NCBI RefSeq assembly: GCF_024347455.1
Contig: NZ_AP025484.1
Span: 1,426,001 to 1,490,000 of the forward strand
Direction: 5' to 3'
Length of the DNA stretch: 64,000 nt
Origin: Vibrio echinoideorum
GTDB lineage: Bacteria; Pseudomonadota; Gammaproteobacteria; Enterobacterales; Vibrionaceae
A program made the translations under genes and the position numbers. The first letter of the stretch is position 1. Every line of letters starts with the position of its first letter. The notes beneath the pieces are model-generated. The model was not told the origin of the DNA. It worked only from the letters and a program-made list of their open reading frames with translations, and searched no databases. This document shows positions 43,589-52,369 of this stretch, piece after piece.

Positions 43589-44050
43589 TTATTGGCTCAT
43601 ACGAATCAATGATTTGCCAATCAACCACTCTAGTTCTTTACCGCTAGTATCACCAAACTGAGTTTCAGTCAGTTTGTATAGACGGTCAATACCGTTTGCA
43701 GCAAACTCGTGTGCGCTTTCAGCAGTAACGATATGATGGAAAAGTAGACGTAAAATTGCTAGGAACTCAGCGTCTTCAAGCGCGCTAACCCAACTAGCAG
43801 AAAATGCATCAAGACCATTTTCAAAGTCAATATGTTCCATGAACATCTTAAAAATACGGCCGTCTAGAGCAGCAGTAAAATCAGTTTTCTTTGGAAAATG
43901 GTGGCTTATACCTGTACGAGAAACGCCCGTTTGCTGACTCAACGTCGTGTATGACATCTTGTCGTAACCCAACCTTAGTAACTGGTCTACAACGGCATCC
44001 ATGATCTTCTGGATAGTGATTTCTGTATCTTCTTTACTACGCTTTGGCAT
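43589..44050 (-). CDS. TetR-family transcriptional regulator
   Basis: The 153-residue protein has an N-terminal TetR HTH (about residues 8-55, TTLSQQTGVSRTGISHHFPKKTDF) and a short C-terminal helical regulatory part. It is smaller than most TetR proteins (about 200 residues). It is not a LuxR/HapR-type regulator, because the N-terminal signature of that group is absent. It converges on the hut operon; I recall a TetR gene in the same place after hutD in V. cholerae. A palindrome and repeats upstream (44181-44240) could be its operators. Confidence 0.8.
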   Translation of the reverse strand: MPKRSKEDTEITIQKIMDAVVDQLLRLGYDKMSYTTLSQQTGVSRTGISHHFPKKTDFTAALDGRIFKMFMEHIDFENGLDAFSASWVSALEDAEFLAILRLLFHHIVTAESAHEFAANGIDRLYKLTETQFGDTSGKELEWLIGKSLIRMSQ

Positions 44051-44581
44051 ATTCAGGCTCTTCTCTTTGTAAATCCATCTAACTCAATCAAATAAAGTCA
44101 GAATGCAAATCGTTATCAGCATTATGTGAGCAAAGTGATTTTTCGCAAGTATTTATAACTAAATTCACATAAATACTACATCCGAATAATTCTACAGTGA
44201 CGCCTCTTTGGGCGCTTTGTCTAATTATTGTCCGAATAATCACCTTACAATCCTAAGTCGGTAATTTTAAATAACTACTTAGAATATGAAATACCCAACG
44301 AAAAATTCATTGTATAAATACCTATCAAGCGATAGATAGTCTTATAAAATCATTCCTGACGCAACTAAGTGAATGATATTCTGACAAATTAATAACATTA
44401 ATCTTCGGCAAAACATGATAGAGATCACATACATATTTTGCGTCGCGAATGTTCATATTCATTTCACCTCTAAACAAACAACATAGCATACCAGTACAAA
44501 TTAGTTCAAAGATTTTAATTTTTGTAGATACAGTTCAAATTGCTCGTTAGAATAACCTCAGACTTTGTGAGAGGATTATTT
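44051..44581. promoter_or_regulatory. Divergent regulatory region between TetR and YfcZ-like genes
   Basis: The region is 531 bases long and AT-rich. TCCGAATAAT occurs at 44181 and again at 44231, exactly 50 bases apart; the second copy lies in a palindrome ATTATT-N5-AATAAT (44224-44240). At 44411-44432, AACATGATAGAGATCACAT closely matches the CRP consensus with a perfect right half (GATCACA). No ORF or RNA was found. Confidence 0.5.
44411..44432. promoter_or_regulatory. Candidate CRP-binding site
   Basis: The 22 bases fit AAATGTGATCTAGATCACATTT well, above all the right half TAGAGATCACAT. It lies 150 bases before the YfcZ-like start, a workable distance for class I activation. Not tested. 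Confidence 0.5.
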
Positions 44582-44881
44582 ATGAGCCAAGATGTTGGTA
44601 ACAATGATGTATGTGAAGCTTGCGGTTGTGCAGGCGAAATCGGCTTCATCATTAAAGAAGGCGACGAGGTTGCTGAGGTAACGGTTTACGGTAACTCTAA
44701 AACCCTTATTGAAACTGAGTTTGCTAAGTATGTTGAGTTAGCAAAACAAGTGTCTAGCAATGTCGAATTTGAAGTATCAGAGATGACCGAAGAAAGTACT
44801 GAATTGCAAGCGCGCTTTAAATTTGAAGTAAGCGCTGAGAAAATTATTTTCGAACTTAAGAGTCGCTCTCTAGCGCGTTAA
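44582..44881 (+). CDS. YfcZ/YiiS-family (DUF406) protein
   Basis: The 99-residue acidic protein has the conserved family opening DVCEACGCAGEIGFIIKEGD, with the CxxCxC triad of cysteines, and a second part of alternating strands and helices. I chose the ATG at 44582, seven bases after GAGG at 44571; the longer frame from 44540 adds 14 residues without support. The family is widespread in gammaproteobacteria and of unknown function. A CRP-like site lies upstream and a strong terminator follows. Confidence 0.82.
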   Translation: MSQDVGNNDVCEACGCAGEIGFIIKEGDEVAEVTVYGNSKTLIETEFAKYVELAKQVSSNVEFEVSEMTEESTELQARFKFEVSAEKIIFELKSRSLAR

Positions 44882-44906
44882 TATAAGCATCAGTACACAT
44901 ACAATT

Positions 44907-44936
44907 AAAAGACGAGCTCACCGCTCGTCTTTTTTT
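44907..44936. terminator. Terminator after the YfcZ-like gene, overlapping the neighbour's 3' end
   Basis: AAAAGACGAGC pairs with GCTCGTCTTTT. The right arm lies inside the last codons of the leftward DUF1496-like gene, so it may end both transcripts. Confidence 0.88.
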
Positions 44937-45220
44937 GTCATTTCAATCCATCCCAGTGCACCATTGGTCTCAAAATCATTTTCCTCAGCACATTTAATCA
45001 CCACGCCTGAAACCTCAACCACAGCACCTATGCTGTAAGCCTTATCATCGTAATAACAAACTCGTTGCGGAGAACCACTCTGAGTGACGACCACTGCCGC
45101 CTTTGCGGGCGTTGAGATTATTTTATTAGCACTCGCTGATACTGAACAAAACACTGATGTTAGAATCACAAAACCTTTTAGAATCTGATGCTTTATACCA
45201 ATCACAGATTTACCTTTCAT
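44918..45220 (-). CDS. DUF1496-like secreted protein
   Basis: The 100-residue protein has a signal peptide (about residues 1-32, cleavage after SASA) and the core RVCYYDDKAYSIGAVVEVSGVVIKCAEEN, which matches the YnjH/DUF1496 family with its paired Cys likely disulfide-bonded in the periplasm. The function is unknown. The ATG at 45220 has only a weak ribosome site. Its 3' end overlaps a terminator arm of the converging gene. Confidence 0.7.
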   Translation of the reverse strand: MKGKSVIGIKHQILKGFVILTSVFCSVSASANKIISTPAKAAVVVTQSGSPQRVCYYDDKAYSIGAVVEVSGVVIKCAEENDFETNGALGWIEMTKKDER

Positions 45221-45323
45221 TGTCGTTCTATTCCTTTTTTACCTACCAACAAATGAGTAAAACACTATGCGTGAATAATTTTTTCATTATAGTGTTCAAG
45301 TCTATCGTAATAAGAAGCTTGTT

Positions 45324-45923
45324 ATGCTCCGAATAATTGCACTTATTATTGGTTCTTTAACCATAACAAATGTGACTGCAGAACCACTCGATCAGTATCA
45401 AATATTGAACCATCTGGATAATTACGGAAACTTATATTTACGAAATAAACCGTACACATCGCTCCCAACAGGCCTGATTGTTGACGGTAATTTGAACATA
45501 GAGAACACACCGATTACCCGTCTACCGAAAGGTTTAGAAGTAAACGGAAGTCTAAAAGCATCTAATAGCCAACTCGCTAGAGTCCCTACTGGGGTTAAGA
45601 TAAAAGGCTACGCGGACTTAATCGGCAGCCAAATTACCAGTTGGCCCCGAGGTGTGCGAGTGGGAGGGTTTATTAATCTCACTGATACTCCGTTACAGAG
45701 GCTTCCAAATGGCTTTAGAGTGAAGGGTGACTTAAGCGTGATTCGCACGCCTTTAACTGAGCTTCCAAACGGGATCGTTATTGACGGTGATCTGTATATT
45801 GGCGGCTCTGCAATTACAGTTTTTCCCGACACCATGACGGTTAAAGGCAATATCTATCTAGGTGGCAACACGGTGACGACTTGGCCAACCAATTTAGAAC
45901 TTGGTGGTGCCGTCGCTCGCTAG
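45324..45923 (+). CDS. Secreted protein of eight 20-residue LPxG-type repeats
   Basis: The 199-residue protein has a signal peptide (about residues 1-19, TNVTA) followed by eight tandem units of 20 residues, roughly G-x-L-x-(6)-T-x-L-P-x-G-(L/V)-x-V-x (examples: TPITRLPKGLEVNG and TPLTELPNGIVIDG). The final unit runs to the C-terminus (GGAVAR). Regular hydrophobic positions suggest a solenoid such as a beta-helix or a leucine-rich-repeat-like stack. I know no function. A terminator follows at 45972, so it is a single-gene unit. The first repeat has one extra residue. Confidence 0.75.
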   Translation: MLRIIALIIGSLTITNVTAEPLDQYQILNHLDNYGNLYLRNKPYTSLPTGLIVDGNLNIENTPITRLPKGLEVNGSLKASNSQLARVPTGVKIKGYADLIGSQITSWPRGVRVGGFINLTDTPLQRLPNGFRVKGDLSVIRTPLTELPNGIVIDGDLYIGGSAITVFPDTMTVKGNIYLGGNTVTTWPTNLELGGAVAR

Positions 45924-45971
45924 TTCAGCCAAAGCTCGGATTTTAGCTCTTTAGAGCAATAGAACCAGAAA

Positions 45972-45999
45972 CAAAAAAGGAGCCTGAGGCTCCTTTTTC
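45972..45999. terminator. Terminator of the repeat-protein gene
   Basis: AAAAAGGAGCC pairs with GGCTCCTTTTT across TGA. It could also stop leftward transcripts from the PlsC-like gene at 46101. Confidence 0.88.
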
Positions 46000-46100
46000 A
46001 ATTCAATTACTTGTTAGTTAGCTAATGTGCTCGCTAGTCTAACCAAGCTATGAGCTAGTATGTTAGTAAGCTAACGTGAGCAGATTAACCCATAAGCTAG

Positions 46101-47207
46101 TTAACCAATGTTTTTCACAGGGTTCGCATAGCTATCAATCAAGTACTGACGAGCGCCTTGTGGCAAGCTCGATAATTTGTCTGCAAATTCTTTCTTAACC
46201 GAAGCAGTAATCGATTCGTCTTCTTTTTCTGCTGCCAGTAGGTTTACTGGGAACAGTTTGTAGTTATCGTGTATTTGACGATCGATCTCTTCAGCAAGCG
46301 CTTCAGGTGTATCAAAATCTTGGTCGATAACCTGACCGAAACCAACATGAACACGGCCTTTATTACCGATGATGCCTTGAATGATACTTTCGATATCTTC
46401 AAACTCACCCTTTTCGTAGCTACCGTTTACGTCTTTCTCAAAAAGCTCTATCGCTTTAGCGATGTCGCATGGGTCGTTTTCATATGAAATAGCCACAGGT
46501 ACTATCTTCAAAGATTTCACGTATTCAGGGAATGCAATTTTTTGCTTACGCCCTTCAACATGAAACATTTTTAGAATTGCAGGCTCAGTAAAATCATTAC
46601 CATCTTTAGCACGGCCTTCCTTTTGAGCGATCCAGATAGAGTTGCCCGTTTCTAAAGAGTGCTTGATGTAAGAAGAGAGCAGGCCTAAGGCCTTCATCAT
46701 TTCACGCGGCCCTTTCAAAGAACGCTTTACGATAAAGCTCTTGTTGAGACGCATCAATTCAGTGGCACATGGCTTCTTCAACAGGTTGTCGCCAATCGCA
46801 ATACGACAAGTCTGATGATTTTTTTGATGCAAAGCGTAATTGACTAACGCTGGATCCATAGCAATGTCACGATGGTTTGATACAAACAAGTAAGCTTGAT
46901 TGGCATCCAGCGACTCTAAGCCCGTATATGTCACACCATTAGTGGTTTTAGCTAACGTGTCGCGTAAGTACTTTTTCACTTCAATCTGAATGGATTCAAC
47001 GCTAGTCAGCTTGCTCCATTTCATTTTTAAGTACACGCGTAAAATTGGACTCATTAATGTTTTGAACCAAGACGCATGGTTTGAAAAACGGTAGTGCAAG
47101 ATCGCACTGATAAATTCTTCATCATTAATAAGACGGTTTAGTGCCGCAGGAATTTCATCATCGCCGTAAGGACGAATATCAACATATGGATCGCTTGGAG
47201 AGGTCAT
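46101..47207 (-). CDS. PlsC-like glycerolipid acyltransferase
   Basis: The 368-residue protein belongs to the 1-acyl-sn-glycerol-3-phosphate acyltransferase superfamily. Motif I is NHRDIAMD (His112, Asp118), so the spacing is HX5D rather than the usual HX4D; GRAKDG near residue 200 gives the substrate-binding motif, followed by PVAISYENDPCD. It has no obvious membrane-spanning segment beyond weak hydrophobic stretches near the start. It is larger than E. coli PlsC and probably acts on a different lipid. The neighbours give no clue. Confidence 0.78.
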   Translation of the reverse strand: MTSPSDPYVDIRPYGDDEIPAALNRLINDEEFISAILHYRFSNHASWFKTLMSPILRVYLKMKWSKLTSVESIQIEVKKYLRDTLAKTTNGVTYTGLESLDANQAYLFVSNHRDIAMDPALVNYALHQKNHQTCRIAIGDNLLKKPCATELMRLNKSFIVKRSLKGPREMMKALGLLSSYIKHSLETGNSIWIAQKEGRAKDGNDFTEPAILKMFHVEGRKQKIAFPEYVKSLKIVPVAISYENDPCDIAKAIELFEKDVNGSYEKGEFEDIESIIQGIIGNKGRVHVGFGQVIDQDFDTPEALAEEIDRQIHDNYKLFPVNLLAAEKEDESITASVKKEFADKLSSLPQGARQYLIDSYANPVKNIG

Positions 47208-47382
47208 TTTTTAATTCATATAATAAAAATCTTGCTCATTCTACGCGTTGTTTTGACTTATCGCAGCTACAGAGCCCATACTTTTGACAAGGTCAGACCA
47301 GAAACATTGAAAATCCCCTGTTATTGTTGGCATTCTTTAAGATTAACGGTAATCTTGACGCCCCAAAATTAAGGTACTATCT

Positions 47383-48009
47383 ATGAACTTCGCTATTGAA
47401 TATACATCGGCTTACTTTTCACACTTGGTGATTACACCAAGAAAGAAAGTACTTAAACATAGCCTTGTATCGGTTCAAAGTGGCTTGGTTTTGATAAAGC
47501 TGGGTAAACAAGAATATGCCGTCGAGCCAGGTCAAAGTATCTGGATTCCCTATGATTGCTTAACATCACTGACCTACTTTCCCAATACCCAGGTGAATCG
47601 TGTCGACTTTTCTGTACGTTTGACGGATTCTTTCCCAAGACAGGCGGGTTACATCACTCAAACAAACTTGTCTTCAGCGCTACTAGAAAAGTTAGAACTC
47701 ACCAAAGCTCGTGCTTCAAAAGCAAATAATACCGAACAAGCATTCAAAGATATGCTTTCTGTGCTTAAACAAGAAGTGTTGGCGTTCAAACCGTTGCTTT
47801 GCGAAAGCGCCCTGTCTCAACGATTCAACCAGTGGAACATCGACGATTCGAATCTGCCACAAGAACACACCTTGGTGATGGTAATGCGCGAAGCGAAGAA
47901 ACGCATGCAGTCAGGTCAGAAACGTACGCTTGTGATTGATGATTTGTTCTCTGGAAAAGAAGAAGAGTTCGAACAGCTGTGTATGCTCGTGTTTGGTGAA
48001 GCTCTCTAG
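47383..48009 (+). CDS. AraC-type sensor domain protein lacking a clear HTH
   Basis: The 208-residue protein begins with a cupin-like fold as in AraC regulators (SVQSGLVLIKLGKQEYAVEPGQSIWIPYDCLTSL), covering residues 1-100. The rest is helical and ends in RTLVIDDLFSGKEEEFEQLCMLVFGEAL. I do not see the two-helix-turn-helix domain of AraC proteins, and 208 residues is shorter than the usual 280-300. A strong terminator follows and no continuation of an HTH is seen in the next bases. It may be a truncated regulator or a sensor that acts by binding another protein. Confidence 0.6.
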   Translation: MNFAIEYTSAYFSHLVITPRKKVLKHSLVSVQSGLVLIKLGKQEYAVEPGQSIWIPYDCLTSLTYFPNTQVNRVDFSVRLTDSFPRQAGYITQTNLSSALLEKLELTKARASKANNTEQAFKDMLSVLKQEVLAFKPLLCESALSQRFNQWNIDDSNLPQEHTLVMVMREAKKRMQSGQKRTLVIDDLFSGKEEEFEQLCMLVFGEAL

Positions 48010-48105
48010 CCAAAGGGATCGAGCATCGTTATTCACTCACTAGAGCCCAACTTCAAGTCACTCTCTAAGCCGAGTTTTTAAACCAAACCAAAGACACCAA
48101 ACACT

Positions 48106-48142
48106 AAAAAGCCGCAAAAACTCAGTTTTTGCGGCTTTTTTA
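48106..48142. terminator. Terminator after the AraC-like gene
   Basis: AAAAAGCCGCAAAAAC pairs with GTTTTTGCGGCTTTTT around TCA. It serves the converging gene at 48203 as well. Confidence 0.92.
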
Positions 48143-48202
48143 ATTCTTAGCATTTCAACTTTTAACTCTCAACATCTCAACATAGATTAATAATCTACCA
48201 AT

Positions 48203-48694
48203 CTAGAATGGCAATTCAACCTGCATCATTAGATCTGCATCTCGTGAGTCATGCCAGCGGTAATCAAAGCGCATACGAGGTTGCCCTTCGACTTTCTCAC
48301 CAAAACCGATACTCAATTGAAGACCATGATTCATCAACCATTCTTCAGTAGACATATCATATTGATCGTCTTCCAGATCTTCAGGGAACCACATACCTAA
48401 GCCAACATAATTAGATTCAAGACTTTGCGTTAACAAAGGGGAATCTTTGCTTTGGATTACCCAATCGGACCAATAGTCTGGTTTGTTTTCTGGTTCTGCA
48501 TCAGCGAGACCACTGATTTCTAACATGCGTTGGCCGAAGGACTCAATGCTCGTAGAAAAATCTAAACAGCTATTTTCATCATCAGAAGTCAGCATTATTG
48601 AATCTAAGCTAAAAAAATCACAATCAGCGTGTGCAGGCATACTGCATGCCGCAATGATTATCGTCGCTGGTATCGCGCCCTTTAGCATAGTCAT
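48203..48694 (-). CDS. Secreted protein of unknown function
   Basis: The 163-residue protein has a signal peptide (hydrophobic core about residues 8-20, cleavage after AHA near residue 23). The mature part is acidic and Trp/Asp-rich and ends in LMMQVELPF, a terminal Phe-ended strand that would suit a small outer-membrane or periplasmic protein. The frame opens with MTML; the third residue is an alternative start. The 22-base gap to the NadD-like gene suggests a shared transcript. I do not recognise the family. Confidence 0.65.
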   Translation of the reverse strand: MTMLKGAIPATIIIAACSMPAHADCDFFSLDSIMLTSDDENSCLDFSTSIESFGQRMLEISGLADAEPENKPDYWSDWVIQSKDSPLLTQSLESNYVGLGMWFPEDLEDDQYDMSTEEWLMNHGLQLSIGFGEKVEGQPRMRFDYRWHDSRDADLMMQVELPF

Positions 48695-48716
48695 CAGACC
48701 TCTCGAATTAGTGAAT

Positions 48717-49238
48717 CTACATTATTGTATACAGTTCACTGTCTTGCAATATCCTTGTAACTGACTTTGTACTCAGTTTTGCAACATTGCTCCCATTTTG
48801 CAAAGCATGGCGAATATCAGTGCTACGAATTTTAACTTTTTCAGGACAAGCCATCACAGACCAACGTTCCGTTATTTCGTCCGATTTATAAAACGATGCA
48901 AACTTAAAGAAATTGTCAGGCCCGATGACAAAGGTCAGTTCAGCCTCTGGATGATGTTTTTGAAGCTGACTAAGCACCGCATAAGTCGTGACACTTTCAC
49001 CTGGAGTAAACAACCCTTTCTCAACCAGTGAAAGTTCAACTTGCTCCAACGATAAATCAGAGATAAACGCCTCGACCAACTGACATCTCGTATCAAAGTC
49101 TAGCATCTCTTTTCCCCAAGCATGGGCAATACTGGGGACCAGAAGAATTTTGTCAAAGTGAGCCAACGAATCAATCACACTTTTGTGCCCTAAGCTCGGC
49201 GGATTAAACGCACTACCGAAAATGGCTATTTTTTCCAT
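48717..49238 (-). CDS. NadD-like nicotinate mononucleotide adenylyltransferase
   Basis: The 173-residue protein is a nucleotidyltransferase with the GSAFNPPSLGH motif (residues 8-18; the usual GGxFxPxHxGH changed) and the C-terminal IRSTDIR (137-143), a version of the ISSTxIR signature. NadD enzymes are near 210 residues, so this is a short relative. It is divergent from nadE across 109 bases, which supports a role in NAD synthesis: NaMN adenylylation before amidation by NadE. It is likely a paralogue of the usual nadD. Substrate specificity is an inference. Confidence 0.75.
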   Translation of the reverse strand: MEKIAIFGSAFNPPSLGHKSVIDSLAHFDKILLVPSIAHAWGKEMLDFDTRCQLVEAFISDLSLEQVELSLVEKGLFTPGESVTTYAVLSQLQKHHPEAELTFVIGPDNFFKFASFYKSDEITERWSVMACPEKVKIRSTDIRHALQNGSNVAKLSTKSVTRILQDSELYTIM

Positions 49239-49347
49239 TATTTATTACTGCCTTCTCTTTCTAAGCTTGTGCAAAGAGGTTTTTAAATCGGATGATTTAG
49301 GTATGATAACACTAGATTTTTAATTTGCTTGCAGGAAAGGAATACGA

Positions 49348-50178
49348 ATGGAACAGTTAATTCGTGACGAAATGCGCGTACTACCTTCAATAGACCCTCA
49401 CTTCGAAGTGACTCGTCGTGTGGACTTTATCAAAACGAAACTTCAGCAATCAGGATGCAAGTCTCTCATTCTTGGTATCAGTGGTGGTGTCGATTCGACA
49501 ACCTGTGGCCGCTTGGCACAAATGGCCATTAACAGCCTAAATGAAAGCTCTGGCAACAACGACTACCAATTCATTGCAGTTCGCCTTCCTTATGGCGAGC
49601 AAAAAGATGAAGATGAAGCACAACTTGCTCTGTCTTTCATCCAGCCTTCCCAATCTGTTTCTGTAAACATTAAAGCAGGCGTGGATGGGTTGCATGCGGC
49701 ATCTCACGTGGCTTTAGAAGACACAGGTTTGCTTCCAACAGATTCTGCAAAAATCGACTTTGTAAAAGGTAATGTGAAAGCTCGCGCTCGCATGATCGCA
49801 CAATACGAAATTGCAGGTTACGTTGGCGGCCTTGTGATTGGTACTGACCATTCAGCGGAAAACATTACTGGCTTCTACACTAAGCACGGTGACGGCGCAT
49901 GTGATTTAGCACCTTTATTTGGCCTGAACAAGCGTCAAGTTCGTGAACTAGCAGCAACTCTAGGTGCGCCAGAGCTATTAGTTAAGAAAGTCCCTACTGC
50001 CGACCTCGAAGAGCTTGACCCACAGAAAGCCGACGAAGCAGCATTGAACCTTTCTTACGACCAAATCGATGATTTCCTTGAAGGCAAAGAAGTGCCTCAA
50101 GATGTATCCGATCGTTTAGTTGGTATCTACAAAGCAACACAGCACAAGCGTCAACCAATCCCAACGATCTACGATTAA
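49348..50178 (+). CDS. nadE: Ammonia-dependent NAD synthetase
   Basis: The 276-residue cytoplasmic enzyme converts deamido-NAD to NAD using ATP and ammonia. The ATP pyrophosphatase P-loop SGGVDS lies at residues 45-50; [35 protein letters not shown] is the family core. The length (276) equals the E. coli type (275). It has no glutaminase domain. It is divergent from a NadD-like gene and closed by a terminator. Confidence 0.94.
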   Translation: MEQLIRDEMRVLPSIDPHFEVTRRVDFIKTKLQQSGCKSLILGISGGVDSTTCGRLAQMAINSLNESSGNNDYQFIAVRLPYGEQKDEDEAQLALSFIQPSQSVSVNIKAGVDGLHAASHVALEDTGLLPTDSAKIDFVKGNVKARARMIAQYEIAGYVGGLVIGTDHSAENITGFYTKHGDGACDLAPLFGLNKRQVRELAATLGAPELLVKKVPTADLEELDPQKADEAALNLSYDQIDDFLEGKEVPQDVSDRLVGIYKATQHKRQPIPTIYD

Positions 50179-50202
50179 TCTTTTGAATTAGTCTCAGAAT
50201 TT

Positions 50203-50242
50203 AAAAGGCCGGAAGTTCATTTCAATGATCTTCCGGCCTTTT
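50203..50242. terminator. Bidirectional terminator between nadE and the MOSC fusion gene
   Basis: AAAAGGCCGGAAG pairs with CTTCCGGCCTTTT around a 14-base loop, between two converging genes. Confidence 0.92.
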
Positions 50243-50279
50243 CTATTTAATGCGTTTTTCTTTATGATCTAGCGAGCTA

Positions 50280-52151
50280 TTAATCCACAACTTCGATATC
50301 AGTTTGCGGAACACTGCAACACGCCAGTATCTGCCCCATGTTACGCTCATGATCTTGCAACGCAGGTACATCTGGTTGGTGAACTTGCCCAGACTCAAGG
50401 GTCACTTTACACGCTCCGCAAAAACCAGCACGGCAGCTAGAAGCAATAGACACACCCGCCGATTCAGCCTGTTCTAATAGCGTTGATTGGTTATTACCTT
50501 CAAACAAGTAACCATTAACACTCAACTGCAGTTGCTTCACTGTTTCTTCAGTTGATTGAGCCACGCCAAATGCTTCTTGATGATAATGCTGAGGATTGAG
50601 CCCCATTTGGATTAACAGTTTTTTTGCGTTATCCATAAAGCCGTCTGGGCCGCACACAAACGCTTGACGCTTGTGTAGTGCTTCAATTTTAGCAATATGC
50701 GACACGCTCAAACGACCAGATAAACCATCCCATTCTTTAGTTGGTTGGCTTAACGAGTAAATCACACGTAATCCTTTATGTTCGTTGGCAATCTTATCAA
50801 TCTCAGCTTGATAAGGAATATCCTCTTCGCTACTGCATTGATGATAGAAAACCACATCATCGATTTGACCATGGTCGGCTAAGTAACGAAGCATCGACAA
50901 CATTGGGGTAATTCCGCTACCTGCAGACAAAAGCAGTAACGGATGGGTTGGGTTTGCTTCTAAGTAGAACGCACCATCTGGGTTTTGAGCGACTAGAGTA
51001 TCGCCCACTTGGAAATGATCATTGAGCCAGTTAGATATTTGACCATCATCTACTCGCTTCACTGAAATCGCCAAACGACCCGCTCGTGATGGGCTAGAAG
51101 ATAACGTGTAACGACGCGAAATCGTCTCGCCATCAATCACCATCTCAATCGGCAGATGTTGCCCAGGTTGGTAACTTGGTAGTGAGTGGTTCTCTTTCGC
51201 AGGTTCTAACCAAAAAGTTGTAAAGTCACGAGCGATCTCTTCACGTTCAACACAGGTTAAATGCAATGATTCTACCCAAGTATCTTGGTAGTGCTCCTTC
51301 TCTTTGGTTTCTAGTACTTCAACAACATCACCGGCTTTAACTAAGCCTTCATTTTTAGCAACTAGATTTTGACCAAAGAAAACACCACCGCGCTCATTCG
51401 CTCTGAATTTAGAAAAGGTGTTAAGCGGCTCTTTTGTTTCTCTGAATTCTCCGCGTTCAACATCAACCGTTGTTAGAATACAGCGCTCACAAGGCTTAAC
51501 GGCTTCGAATTCAACCTCACCGATACGGATACGCTTCCAGCTGTCTTCAGCAAAGGCTTCGGTATTAGAAACGACAAAGTTAGTGCGGAACTGATCCATT
51601 GAATGAGTTTCAGGGCTGCGGCGGTTTAACTCATCAAGAGAGGCTTGGCTGATCACCAACATTGGGTAACCATCGGCAAAGCTCACGTTGTGACCGAGCT
51701 TTTCACGAACACGATTCGATTGCTCACCTGAAAACAGGAGTTCAACTCGGACACCCAACACATCGCTAAACCAATCATCAGCTTCATCATTGGTGGTGTA
51801 AGCCGTAAAACTGTCCTTCCAAACTGTTGCTGGCGCTTCTTGCATCTTGAAGTTTGCATATTTTAGGCGCAGCGGTTCTTTACCTTCATAAGTGAAGATC
51901 AAACCGTCTGGTTGCAAGCTTGAAGATACCTTGACCATTTTCGGATACTTACGCGCCGTGATCATTGAACCGTCTGCCAATGCCAACATAAAGCGTCTGT
52001 CGAAAGTTAGGCCTTGTTTTTCGACCCAAGCAGAAGAGAGTGAAATCCCGCCTACTGATTTAACCGGAAACACATTAATTTGAGATAGAGAAGACACTTG
52101 CTCTGAAGCCTTTTGATCTTGAGCTTTTTTATCTAAAGGTAGCTGCGACAT
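50280..52151 (-). CDS. MOSC domain fused to flavin reductase and 2Fe-2S ferredoxin
   Basis: The 623-residue cytoplasmic fusion has a YcbX-like N-terminal beta barrel and MOSC domain (about 20-285; KPCERCILTTVDVERGEFR is the cofactor-binding stretch), a ferredoxin-reductase domain (about 290-525; FAD motif RRYTLSSS and NAD(P) motif LLLSAGSGITPMLSML) and a C-terminal plant-type ferredoxin (about 540-623; CRAGFCGAC and the fourth Cys in LACCS). It therefore carries its own electron supply to a molybdenum-type MOSC centre, which in YcbX reduces N-hydroxylated compounds. It also resembles the Hcr reductase of hybrid-cluster protein, but no hcp gene is next to it. It is probably monocistronic. Confidence 0.87.
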   Translation of the reverse strand: MSQLPLDKKAQDQKASEQVSSLSQINVFPVKSVGGISLSSAWVEKQGLTFDRRFMLALADGSMITARKYPKMVKVSSSLQPDGLIFTYEGKEPLRLKYANFKMQEAPATVWKDSFTAYTTNDEADDWFSDVLGVRVELLFSGEQSNRVREKLGHNVSFADGYPMLVISQASLDELNRRSPETHSMDQFRTNFVVSNTEAFAEDSWKRIRIGEVEFEAVKPCERCILTTVDVERGEFRETKEPLNTFSKFRANERGGVFFGQNLVAKNEGLVKAGDVVEVLETKEKEHYQDTWVESLHLTCVEREEIARDFTTFWLEPAKENHSLPSYQPGQHLPIEMVIDGETISRRYTLSSSPSRAGRLAISVKRVDDGQISNWLNDHFQVGDTLVAQNPDGAFYLEANPTHPLLLLSAGSGITPMLSMLRYLADHGQIDDVVFYHQCSSEEDIPYQAEIDKIANEHKGLRVIYSLSQPTKEWDGLSGRLSVSHIAKIEALHKRQAFVCGPDGFMDNAKKLLIQMGLNPQHYHQEAFGVAQSTEETVKQLQLSVNGYLFEGNNQSTLLEQAESAGVSIASSCRAGFCGACKVTLESGQVHQPDVPALQDHERNMGQILACCSVPQTDIEVVD

Positions 52152-52369
52152 AACGATTCCAATGTTTTGTTGTTTGTCCCAATGCTAACAAATGGTTATA
52201 AATAGATAAACTGGCAGGCATTAAACACTTGATACTAAGCTAATATCTTGAGATGTTTATCCTAGTGTCTTATCTACATAAAGACAGCAATGTATTAACA
52301 CTCTCCATACGTTCTATAATTTGAACACGGTTACCGCATTGAACTTTCATTGAATAAAAAGGATTTATC

